From IMG/VR virus record IMGVR_UViG_3300007640_007576, positions 1 to 41,140 of that record: a DNA stretch of 41,140 nt; one strand, given 5' to 3'. Source of the stretch: a virus. Below, piece after piece: positions 13,709 to 20,195 of the stretch (the stretch's first letter is position 1; each line of letters opens with the position of its first letter). The translations under genes and the position numbers were made by a program. Under the pieces are notes generated by a model. It was not told the origin of the DNA. It ran no database searches and saw nothing but the letters and a program-made list of their open reading frames with translations.

Positions 13709-14458
13709 TTAGGGAATCCTAGTTGGGTCGATTTGTTCTACAACACTTCCATCTGACAGATAGTCAGGGTAGTCTTTTACACTATCAGATTTACAGAAGC
13801 CGTTCATGTACGTCATTCTTGGACTATCTGAAACATTAGCCTCGCTGCCGTGAACAATTTTTACTGACCAGATTAGCACGTCACCTTTATTTGCCGTGTA
13901 CTTAGTTCCTGAAAGGTTTCCGCGCTCAAACTGACGTAAGTCTGGTGGGCGATCAAACTCCGGCCAAAGATGTGAGCCTTCTATAAACTCCACGGCCCCG
14001 TTAGTCTCTGTTATGTCATCTACGGCAATAACGGTTTGTAAGTAATCAGTTTCCACCGTCTTTGCAAACTGTGAGCTTTCGCGGAAGATCGTATCTCTAT
14101 GCCAAGCAAAAGTATCTTTGTCTCCGGCTTCCCTGAAGTAAACTTGATTGTTGATTTGTCTAACGTTCCGACCTAAAAGCTCTTTTACAAGCGATACCAT
14201 TCTCGGGTCAATGCGGATAGAGTTTAAGTAATCGCTAGCTAATGCCGGAAAGAAGATTAATGACTTTTTGTTGTGTGCCTGTTCGCTAGGAACGTGGGGA
14301 TAGCCGGATGATTGTATCTGCTCATCTGAAACAGCATACGCTGCGCTCTTAATAGCATCGCACTCTGCGGGCGTGAACACAGAAGGGATTTTGACAATAC
14401 CCTTTTCGTATAATTCACCCTTTTCGTATAATTCGTTTAACCTAGTCGAACGATACAT
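13709..14458 (-). CDS. PhyH-type Fe(II)/2-oxoglutarate dioxygenase (first copy)
   Basis: A 249-residue member of the phytanoyl-CoA dioxygenase family: the iron-binding H120-R-D122 in FAWHRD, the distal H203 in IVHGS, and R214, which should hold 2-oxoglutarate. Supporting blocks are AVEFIEGSH and KGDVLIW. These enzymes hydroxylate small molecules or modified sugars and lipids. The start at 14458 overlaps the deacetylase gene by 17 nt. Residues ELYEKG occur twice in tandem near the N-terminus because of an exact 18-bp duplication (14399-14434). The co-translated neighbours suggest its substrate is the product of the same modification pathway. Confidence 0.85.
   Translation of the reverse strand: MYRSTRLNELYEKGELYEKGIVKIPSVFTPAECDAIKSAAYAVSDEQIQSSGYPHVPSEQAHNKKSLIFFPALASDYLNSIRIDPRMVSLVKELLGRNVRQINNQVYFREAGDKDTFAWHRDTIFRESSQFAKTVETDYLQTVIAVDDITETNGAVEFIEGSHLWPEFDRPPDLRQFERGNLSGTKYTANKGDVLIWSVKIVHGSEANVSDSPRMTYMNGFCKSDSVKDYPDYLSDGSVVEQIDPTRIP
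14399..14434. repeat. 18-bp exact tandem duplication inside the PhyH gene
   Basis: ACCCTTTTCGTATAATTC occurs at 14399-14416 and again at 14417-14434. It adds six residues in frame near the N-terminus of the dioxygenase (YEKGEL repeated) and keeps the gene open. Confidence 0.9.
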
Positions 14459-14963
14459 AGTCACTGTAAATTTTGTAATCGGCGTCTTCAGCAAATTCGT
14501 TACGGACACCCTGCGTTACGGAATACGCTTTCTCATAGCCTGCAGCTTTCACAAGGGCTACAACTCTGTCATCGTACTCGCCGTAAGGATACCTCAAATA
14601 TTTTGTAGGAAAGGGTGCGGTAATTTCTTTGATGATATCTCGATCGGAAAGCTTCGTCAAGTCTCTATGCGACCACGTATGCCAACCAATCTCAAAGTTG
14701 TACAAAGAACACAACTGCTTCACTTGAGATAGTGTGCAGTACCTCTCTAGCTTTGGTACATGTTCTAGGTCGAAAGTGTTATCTTTCCCCATTTCGTTTC
14801 CCATTACGAACATGATCCCTGACTTGCCTTCTAAAATGTCTTGGTTTTCAAAAACGTTTAAGTATACGCCGTCGAAACCGATCGGTTCACCGCACGCCAG
14901 GATTTGCTCCCGTGTGTGATAGTTAGAGTGCTTTTCTGTCCCAATGTTGTGGGCAAGTCTCAT
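14442..14963 (-). CDS. polysaccharide deacetylase (NodB-like)
   Basis: A 173-residue protein with CE4-type motifs: H95-TWS-H99 in GWHTWSHRDL (metal-binding HxxxH), R124-YPYG in LRYPYGEYD, and a C-terminal AAGYEKAYSVT block. Motif 1, usually TFDDG, reads GFDGVY (D31), so the second Asp is absent; the enzyme may be divergent or altered in activity. The family removes N- or O-acetyl groups from sugars. The start at 14963 makes an ATGA overlap with the methyltransferase, preferred over the upstream TTG. It is shorter than most CE4 domains, perhaps a minimal core. Confidence 0.78.
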   Translation of the reverse strand: MRLAHNIGTEKHSNYHTREQILACGEPIGFDGVYLNVFENQDILEGKSGIMFVMGNEMGKDNTFDLEHVPKLERYCTLSQVKQLCSLYNFEIGWHTWSHRDLTKLSDRDIIKEITAPFPTKYLRYPYGEYDDRVVALVKAAGYEKAYSVTQGVRNEFAEDADYKIYSDYVSFD

Positions 14964-15454
14964 CGGTACTCCCAAATATCAATTACATGTAAGTATTCAC
15001 GGTACTGAATTTCAAAGTGACGTATGCGGGTGCCAAAGTTGTAAGGTTTCAACCAGCTTTTGATTCCGGCAATCATGACCAACGTTTCGTGCGTGTCGGA
15101 CGCTGCTTCATGAATCAAGTTAGCCATCGCCGCATGATCATACTGCTCGTAGAGAACACCTGTAGCAATAACCAGATCGTACTTGCTGTCGATTTCTGTT
15201 ACCCGTTCTACCCCGTCAGGAAGACGCTTGGCAGCAGCGTCGCTTATTTCAAAAGCGTGCTTTTCGATCGCTGGAAGGTCCTTGGTTATCCAGCCTTCTC
15301 CAGCCCCAATATCAAGTGCTCGGCTAAAGACTGGGCCTACGTCTTCTAGGACGGCCATATAGAAGTTCTTACGGTAAAGATCTTCGGGGTCTTGCTGGTA
15401 GTTCCAGGGGTCACTGTCTTCGTACCAGTTTTCGAGTTCTTGCTTAGTCTGCAT
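14960..15454 (-). CDS. SAM-dependent methyltransferase, NodS-like
   Basis: A 164-residue class I methyltransferase. It starts with a region resembling NodS (DPWNYQQDPEDLYRKNFYMAVLED, DPW at 15-17) and then motif I LDIGAGEG (47-54), with YDLVIATGVLYEQ as motif IV region. NodS N-methylates a chito-oligosaccharide amine after NodB deacetylation; here the same two activities lie in adjacent coupled genes. That parallel is suggestive only, since NodS-like folds act on many substrates. It is the first gene of the operon. The ATG has no Shine-Dalgarno and sits on a predicted transcription start. Confidence 0.8.
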   Translation of the reverse strand: MQTKQELENWYEDSDPWNYQQDPEDLYRKNFYMAVLEDVGPVFSRALDIGAGEGWITKDLPAIEKHAFEISDAAAKRLPDGVERVTEIDSKYDLVIATGVLYEQYDHAAMANLIHEAASDTHETLVMIAGIKSWLKPYNFGTRIRHFEIQYREYLHVIDIWEYR

Positions 15455-15460
15455 GGTCTT

Positions 15461-15489
15461 ATTGTATCCTGGGGGCTGTATTTAGGCAA
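15461..15489 (-). promoter_or_regulatory. leaderless promoter of the methyltransferase-GT2 operon
   Basis: On the minus strand TTGCCT (15489-15484), 17 nt, TACAAT (15466-15461), AAGACC, then ATG at 15454. It is the only promoter-like sequence I see for the four-gene operon. Confidence 0.65.
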
Positions 15490-15800
15490 TAAGGTCCCTC
15501 CCGTTCGTGTGGTAGTTGCTGCTACTCACAAACGGCATAGGCGAACCCGTATCTTCATTCTCAGGTCTGTTCACTGCATCGACCCCAAGCACCGCCTATT
15601 TTTTCAGCGATGCCCACTCTCCCTAGATATGGCTCTAGTAGCCCGTGTGCCGGAACCGCATGGGCGTTTGCTTGTTCCGAACCTGTTCCTCAAGGCTTGA
15701 TGTTCTACGTGCAGGGACTGGCGTACTAGCAGGTACGGGGTTCCAGTTTATCGTGTGATCCATATCGTTCCTCTTTGGGCAGGCGTGCCCTCTTTTTCTT
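15490..15800 (+). ncRNA. candidate structured noncoding RNA
   Basis: No convincing gene lies here, but the plus strand is rich in pairing. CCGTTCGTG...CACAAACGG (15500-15534) forms a long imperfect stem. ATAGGCG (15537-15543) pairs with CGCCTAT (15593-15599), followed by TTTTTT. GGCT/AGCC and GGAAC/GTTCC hairpins follow. ACTGG-CGTAC (15717-15726) pairs with GTACG (15733-15737) and CCAGT (15743-15747). The run ends at an intrinsic terminator. The T-tracts imply plus-strand transcription, but I found no clear promoter. The start is arbitrary, and a tRNA or known phage RNA fold was not recognised. Confidence 0.35.
15777..15800 (+). terminator. intrinsic terminator in the gene-free region
   Basis: GGGCA-GGCG-TGCCC (15777-15790) followed by TCTTTTTCTT. 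The U-rich tail is on the plus strand only. No plus-strand protein gene precedes it for more than 2 kb, so it implies a noncoding plus-strand transcript. Confidence 0.75.
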
Positions 15801-16019
15801 AAGTGTTAGTACCAGTTGCGTAACGAGTGTAACCCACCGGTCCTGTAGTGAACGTTTATGTCATCGGGATTTCCCGGCGTCAGTCTTGTGGCGTGAGGCT
15901 CCTTCTGTAGTTTGCAGGTAGCCTACCGTTCTGGTTGGTGTCGGTCAAGCCACGTTTCTTCTGGTTTGCTTGACACGAAACATTTATAATATTTTTGTTA
16001 CTGATCGAAAAGGAGTCGA
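15801..16019 (+). other. gene-free stretch upstream of whiB
   Basis: It holds no start-codon-supported frame. Small hairpins are present, for example CGGG-ATTT-CCCG near 15865-15876 and GGTA-GCC-TACC near 15917-15927. The right end contains the dyad and promoter of whiB. Confidence 0.5.
15944..15990 (+). promoter_or_regulatory. whiB promoter with an overlapping 7-bp dyad
   Basis: A perfect TATAAT lies at 15985-15990. A perfect inverted repeat GTCAAGC (15944-15950) / GCTTGAC (15968-15974) ends inside TTGACA (15970-15975). The TTGACA-TATAAT spacing of 9 nt is too short for a joint promoter, so TTGACA may be part of an operator instead. An AAAGGAG site precedes the whiB ATG. Confidence 0.5.
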
Positions 16020-16256
16020 ATGTTTTCAGTTAAGTCACCGTATTGGTTCAAAAATTCTCCGTGTTCTGGGCAAGATCGTTTATTTTTCTCAAGTAAGTCC
16101 TCGAATCGGCGTCTTGCTGTCAAGGTATGTAATTCTGAATGCGATAATCGTTCTGAGTGTCTGAAGTTTGCGGTTTCAGAAGGAATTACCATCGGTGTTT
16201 GGGGAGGTAAAACAGGACCGGAGTTAGCAAGGCTGGTGGAACATGATGCTGGATGA
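16020..16256 (+). CDS. WhiB-family iron-sulfur transcription factor
   Basis: A 78-residue protein with the four cysteines of WhiB-like proteins (C15, C37, C41, C47) and the turn GVWGG (59-63), followed by a basic/helical tail. Wbl proteins bind a 4Fe-4S cluster and act with the principal sigma factor; they occur in Actinobacteria and their phages, so this gene is the best host indicator here. The spacing between the second and third Cys is CX3C rather than the usual CX2C. It follows a clear AAAGGAG site and a TATAAT promoter and overlaps the next gene by 14 nt. It heads the plus-strand block and may redirect host transcription. Confidence 0.85.
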   Translation: MFSVKSPYWFKNSPCSGQDRLFFSSKSSNRRLAVKVCNSECDNRSECLKFAVSEGITIGVWGGKTGPELARLVEHDAG

Positions 16257-16635
16257 CGAGGCTATTTCCCACGATACTTTAGCCGTGCTTGAACGCAGCG
16301 GCACCAGAATCCAGTTTGTTGTCAGCAAAGCTGTTACTCTTGATAGCAAAGATTACAAAGTGTTGTTGTGGGACGAAGATTACATGCTGATTGGTCTTGC
16401 TGACGAGTTTTTAAATTCAGAGTTTGATTCAAAAATTGTTTCGGACATCATTCGGGAGCTTGATGAGCTAGAACCCAACCAAGTCGATCAAAAAGAGTAT
16501 GTTCGTGAACGTTCTAAAGAGTTATTGATTGAAGCTTTAGAAAACATTATTGATGCTTTGATACTTGCAGAAGATGCCCCTACAGAGACCACCAACATTG
16601 ACATTTTGATTGACAAGCTCTTGGAAGAAGACTAA
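16243..16635 (+). CDS. acidic hypothetical protein, 130 aa
   Basis: It starts MMLDDEAISHDTLAVLERSG inside the 3' end of whiB (14-nt overlap; the second ATG at 16246 is an alternative). The product is strongly acidic and mostly helical, with Leu/Ile heptad-like spacing in the C-terminal half (ELLIEALENIIDALILAED). No family is recognised. Coupling to whiB makes a partner or regulatory role possible. Confidence 0.6.
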   Translation: MMLDDEAISHDTLAVLERSGTRIQFVVSKAVTLDSKDYKVLLWDEDYMLIGLADEFLNSEFDSKIVSDIIRELDELEPNQVDQKEYVRERSKELLIEALENIIDALILAEDAPTETTNIDILIDKLLEED

Positions 16636-16637
16636 AA

Positions 16638-16677
16638 TAGGCTTGTTACTATTTACTTAGGCTTGTTACTATTTACT
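16638..16677. repeat. 20-bp exact tandem duplication upstream of the 172-aa gene
   Basis: TAGGCTTGTTACTATTTACT occurs at 16638-16657 and 16658-16677. The first copy supplies TTGTTA and the second TACTAT at 18-nt spacing, so the duplication may have created a promoter for the recombination genes downstream. Confidence 0.85.
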
Positions 16678-16688
16678 AAGGAAACATA

Positions 16689-17207
16689 ATGTCTGTATTA
16701 GAGAATCCGACGCACTCACTGCAAGAAGCTTTCACGGCATTGCGAAGTTTTGAGAGCGACATCCGAGAGATGGGTGGCATCTCAAACTTGGATTACGCAT
16801 CTGTTGAAGAGATGATGCAGCTTGCTAGCGACGCTCACCTAGTTAAGTCGTACGCTACTGAGTTGTTTAATGAGCTTCAGTCTATGCTGACTGAAAAGAT
16901 TGGCAGTCTACCAACTCCCGTGACCGTTGATGGGGGCACGGTAGAGATTAAGTCTGGTTCTGCTCGCAAAACGTGGGATCATAAGGCGCTGATGAACGAA
17001 GTTAGTCGCCGGATCGTTGATAAGAGTGTGGATATGGAGACCGGCGAAATTACCATGTCGTCGCAGGAAATGATTCAGCACGCTATGGAGTACATGGGTG
17101 TTTCTTATTGGAAGGTCGGTAACTTGAAAGATCTCCACATTGACGCAGACGACTACTGCGAAGTTGGAGAACCGAAGAAGAGTCTAGTTATTAGGAGAGA
17201 TAAGTGA
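16689..17207 (+). CDS. conserved phage protein next to recombination genes, 172 aa
   Basis: A 172-residue protein with an AAGGAAA site upstream. The N-terminal half is helical (EAFTALRSFESDIREMGG..). The C-terminal half contains 'TPVTVDGGTVEIKSGSARKTWDHKALMNEVSRRIVD' and 'YWKVGNLKDLHIDADDYCE'. I know this WDH.AL...V.......YW+VG.L..L..D.DDYCE pattern from actinophage genes next to recombinases, with no assigned function. It overlaps the Rad52-like gene (GTGA), so it may be an accessory of that module. Confidence 0.65.
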   Translation: MSVLENPTHSLQEAFTALRSFESDIREMGGISNLDYASVEEMMQLASDAHLVKSYATELFNELQSMLTEKIGSLPTPVTVDGGTVEIKSGSARKTWDHKALMNEVSRRIVDKSVDMETGEITMSSQEMIQHAMEYMGVSYWKVGNLKDLHIDADDYCEVGEPKKSLVIRRDK

Positions 17208-17845
17208 GTATTTTGCAAGCATTGTCGGAGCCTTTTCCGCGAGAAGTTGAGCGCCAGCTAAAGAAGGGCGGCGCTTCTCTAACATACATCCCGGTTAGTG
17301 AAGTCATCACGCGCCTAAACAAGGTACTGGGTGTAGACATGTGGTCGTATGAGGTTGTCTCTTGTGCGAGAGACTCACTAGACCCTGACTATATTGTGGC
17401 TCATGTCCGTCTGACGACCACGTTTGTTCCCACAGACAGCGCTCCTGCCCTTACCGTCGTCAAGGACGGCATCGGTGGGCAGAAGATTAAGCGCACACGG
17501 GCTGGAGACATTGTTGATCTGGGCGACGAAATGAAAGGTGCCGTTTCCGACGCCCTCAAGAAAGCGGCGCAGCATCTCGGCGTCGGCATTTATCTCGCAC
17601 GTTCTGAAGAGGCAATGAATCTCGAATACGTTGAAGAGATGTCTGATCAGCCTGTGGCGGAAGAGCATTTTACAAAGCTACGAGAACTTCTTAACTCACT
17701 AGATCAGGAACATGCTGCAAAGTGCAAGGAATATTGGGCGACCATTTCGGAAGGCAAAGAGTTTGTGAACGAAAACGTCACCAACGATCTTCTTCAGAAG
17801 ATTTTGGTTTTTGTAAAGTCGCTACGTAACGCTGAAGCACAATGA
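17204..17845 (+). CDS. Rad52/Rad22-like single-strand annealing protein
   Basis: A 213-residue protein with the Rad52-family core: LTYIPVSEVITRLNKVLGVDMWSYEVV, GDEMKGAVSDALKKAAQHLGVGIYLA and an intervening beta region. Such proteins anneal complementary ssDNA without ATP. The GTG start (17204) overlaps the preceding stop, with AGGAGA upstream. The C-terminal 60 residues are helical and charged, as expected for SSB or partner contacts. The adjacent, ATGA-coupled RecB-like nuclease would generate the ssDNA it anneals. Confidence 0.85.
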   Translation: MSILQALSEPFPREVERQLKKGGASLTYIPVSEVITRLNKVLGVDMWSYEVVSCARDSLDPDYIVAHVRLTTTFVPTDSAPALTVVKDGIGGQKIKRTRAGDIVDLGDEMKGAVSDALKKAAQHLGVGIYLARSEEAMNLEYVEEMSDQPVAEEHFTKLRELLNSLDQEHAAKCKEYWATISEGKEFVNENVTNDLLQKILVFVKSLRNAEAQ

Positions 17846-18636
17846 TGCAGAGTCCTCTACCGATTGATCCGGTACCTTATGAGTTCCCGAAGTATATGTC
17901 GCCAAGTTCGATTAGTACCTTTCAGCAGTGTCCTCTGAAGTACAAGTATGCCAAGCTAGACAAACTCCCAAGTGTTTCCACAGAACCTCAAGTCCTTGGC
18001 TCTTTTGTGCATGAGGTGCTAGAGGAGTTATTTAAGCTTCCTGCGGAAGAGCGGACGGAAAAAGCTGCGAGCAGCCTTGCGAAGAGCTTGTGGGAGTCGA
18101 AGTGGGCTGATGAGTATTTTGGATTAGATGACCGTGACGATGATCCCAACAACTTCAAGTGGAAGGCGTGGTGGTGCATCGAAAACTACTTCGGTATGGA
18201 AGATCCCACGAAGTTTGACGCTGAAGGCATTGAAGCCAAGATGGACGGCGATATTGACGGTGTACCCATCTTTGGCATCATTGACCGTTACACGATTGAG
18301 GACGGCAAGCTAGTAATCTCGGATTACAAGACAGGTAAGAAGCCTCGCAAGCAGTACGAGTGGGAGAAGAAGATGCAGATCACGATCTACAGCATTCTTC
18401 TCAAAGAGATGACAGGTATGGACGTTAAACGTGCAGAGTTGCTTTATGTCAAATCTGGCCAGTTTGCACGGTATGATGTAGACGAAGAGCTTGAGAACGC
18501 TGTTCGTGTTGAGGTTCGTAACACATGGGATCAAGTAAAGTCCATGTGTGAGTCGGGCGAGTTTGAAACCCGGACTGGCCCTCTTTGCAACTGGTGTGAT
18601 TATCAGCATATCTGTCCTGAGTTTGGAGGCATCTGA
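17842..18636 (+). CDS. RecB/Cas4-type PD-(D/E)XK exonuclease with Fe-S cysteines
   Basis: A 264-residue nuclease. It has an N-terminal SPSSISTFQQCPLKYKY, H57 in GSFVHEVLEEL, D148 in GIIDRY, the catalytic D161-Y-K163 in ISDYKTG, and QITIYSILL (Gln motif). C30 together with C249, C252 and C258 (CNWCDYQHIC) forms a four-Cys set of the kind that holds a 4Fe-4S staple in AddB/Cas4 nucleases. It should resect DNA ends. Overlap with the Rad52-like gene suggests a synthesis-coupled exonuclease/annealase pair. Confidence 0.88.
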   Translation: MMQSPLPIDPVPYEFPKYMSPSSISTFQQCPLKYKYAKLDKLPSVSTEPQVLGSFVHEVLEELFKLPAEERTEKAASSLAKSLWESKWADEYFGLDDRDDDPNNFKWKAWWCIENYFGMEDPTKFDAEGIEAKMDGDIDGVPIFGIIDRYTIEDGKLVISDYKTGKKPRKQYEWEKKMQITIYSILLKEMTGMDVKRAELLYVKSGQFARYDVDEELENAVRVEVRNTWDQVKSMCESGEFETRTGPLCNWCDYQHICPEFGGI

Positions 18637-18639
18637 GTC

Positions 18640-19098
18640 ATGTCGCAGACCGATAACTTTGCAATGTTGGTGTCTGAAGACATCAAGAACAACGCTTCTC
18701 AGCAGGATAAAGATTTTCTTCGCCTCCCAGAGAATCAGGTAAAATGGAGAGATGCACTAATCACTATCGTTGAGACGGTCACTGCAAAGATCGCAAGTCT
18801 AGACGAAGAGATTTCTCGCCTTCGTGGAACATATACTACCTTCACGATCGACCCTGCTGCGGGGTTAGAAGAACAGCGCTACAAAGCAGCACGGTTTCGG
18901 TTTTATGCGGAAAAGCGTTTGGTCGAAGTAGACAGGTTGCTTACCCTCGGAGAAGAAGCCGACCCTGAACTGTCGCTTGCCACGTTTTTGCGAAATGCAA
19001 TTGTAGCCCACAAGCAGTGGCATATAGATAACGACATGGTTAATTCAGAAGGCGATGATTGCTTGTATAAAGCTTTAGACGGGGTTTGGGGTTTCTAA
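18640..19098 (+). CDS. conserved hypothetical phage protein, 152 aa
   Basis: It starts 3 nt after the nuclease stop. The product is helical with a likely coiled-coil middle (VETVTAKIASLDEEISRLRG). Its C-terminal half reads 'RFRFYAEKRLVEVDRLLTLGEE...SLATFLRNAIVAHKQWHIDNDM...LYKALDGVWGF', a pattern I associate with actinophage proteins of unknown function. The stop forms a TAATG overlap with the glycosyltransferase gene. Confidence 0.6.
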   Translation: MSQTDNFAMLVSEDIKNNASQQDKDFLRLPENQVKWRDALITIVETVTAKIASLDEEISRLRGTYTTFTIDPAAGLEEQRYKAARFRFYAEKRLVEVDRLLTLGEEADPELSLATFLRNAIVAHKQWHIDNDMVNSEGDDCLYKALDGVWGF

Positions 19099-20195
19099 TG
19101 AAGATTGGGTTTGCTACGAACGACTGGTCTCGTAGTGCTACGGATGCTATGGGTCATCCCGTGATTGGTGGTTCTGGTTTTATTCGCATCGGTCAGTACA
19201 TTAAGCCTTTGCGTGAAGCTGGTTATAATGTCGTGATTGGCATTTTGGCACAGAACAAGTTGACCGGAACGTTCGGTGTTCATTCGTGGGATGGTGTTGA
19301 CTCATTTGATTGTGATGTGATTGTTATGCAACGTTACATGCACATGCAGGTGCTTCCTGACATGAAACGTGCGCAGGCTGCAGGTCAGATCATTTTGAAT
19401 GATGTAGATGACTGGTACTGGGGTCTTAGTGATAAGAATCAGGCCAAGTCGGCGTCAGATCCTGAGGTGAACAAGAGCGAAAACGTTTTGTGGTATAAGA
19501 ACATTTTGGAGCAGTGTGACGGAATCATTACGTCTACTCCATTTCTTCATCAAAAAATGAAGGAGTGGAATCCAAATACTATGCTGCATGGTAACTATGT
19601 GAATCGTTCAAAGTACACCACTCGTCGCATTCATGAAATACATAGCGGTAAGATGGTTGTAGGGTGGATGGGGTCCACTGCTCATAGAAGCGGTGATTTG
19701 GAGATTCTTCAGCCTTATTCAGATGCTATTAGCAAGTTTGCTACGTGGCATCACACTGGACACATGCAGGCTCCTAATATTCCTTTGTTCCATAAGGAAA
19801 TTAAAGTTAGTGCGGGCTGTGTGACGACCCATCCCTTCTTAGCTCCTTATGAGCTGGAGAAGGGGTTCCTCTTTGATGTAGGGATCGTGCCGCTTACAAA
19901 CATTCCTTTCAACCATGCCAAGTCTTATATCAAAGGTCTGGAGTATGCTTGTGGCGGCGTTCCATTTGTTGCTTCTTGGTCACCCCAGTATGAAGAGCTA
20001 GCGGAAGAGCACGGCATCGGTGAGATTGCTCGTGACCCGAAGGATTTCGTAAAGCTTTTAAAGAAGTACCAAGACGTTGATTATCGACAAGAAATTTCAG
20101 ATTTGAATTGGAAGCGGGTCAAGAAATTTGATGTAAAAATTGGGGCGACTCGTCTTATCAAGACGATCAAGAACCTAGTGAAGCGTGCGAGATGA
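19098..20195 (+). CDS. GT-B-type glycosyltransferase
   Basis: A 365-residue protein: MKIGFATNDWSRSATDAMGHPVIGGSGFIRIGQYIKPLREAGYNVVIG at the N-terminus, then VGWMGSTAHRSGDLEIL and a C-terminal GIVPLTNIPFNHAKSYIKGLEYACGGVPFVAS, the donor-binding layout of GT4/GT1-like enzymes. It resembles phage glycosyltransferases acting on virion proteins, DNA bases or host glycans; the acceptor is unknown. The start is taken at the TAATG overlap (19098) rather than the GTG at 19086. It is followed directly by HNH and PhyH genes. Confidence 0.82.
   Translation: MKIGFATNDWSRSATDAMGHPVIGGSGFIRIGQYIKPLREAGYNVVIGILAQNKLTGTFGVHSWDGVDSFDCDVIVMQRYMHMQVLPDMKRAQAAGQIILNDVDDWYWGLSDKNQAKSASDPEVNKSENVLWYKNILEQCDGIITSTPFLHQKMKEWNPNTMLHGNYVNRSKYTTRRIHEIHSGKMVVGWMGSTAHRSGDLEILQPYSDAISKFATWHHTGHMQAPNIPLFHKEIKVSAGCVTTHPFLAPYELEKGFLFDVGIVPLTNIPFNHAKSYIKGLEYACGGVPFVASWSPQYEELAEEHGIGEIARDPKDFVKLLKKYQDVDYRQEISDLNWKRVKKFDVKIGATRLIKTIKNLVKRAR

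Noticed and set aside
13087-15454. A claim that the phage makes Nod factors
   Set aside because: The parallel is only at enzyme-class level; the GT2 is too short to be a NodC-like membrane synthase and no NodA acyltransferase is present.
15537-15599. A 63-nt segment closed by a 7-bp stem, considered as a tRNA
   Set aside because: There is no T-arm (GTTCNANNC), D-arm or anticodon arm pairing, and it is too short. It looks more like a terminator-closed RNA domain.
15392-15700. A 102-codon plus-strand frame crossing the start of the methyltransferase gene into the gene-free region
   Set aside because: Its first third is antisense to a clear methyltransferase, it has no convincing ribosome-binding site, and its last 64 codons look like no protein I know. 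The T-tract at 15600-15606 and nearby stems fit RNA structure better. A short coding gene is not fully excluded.
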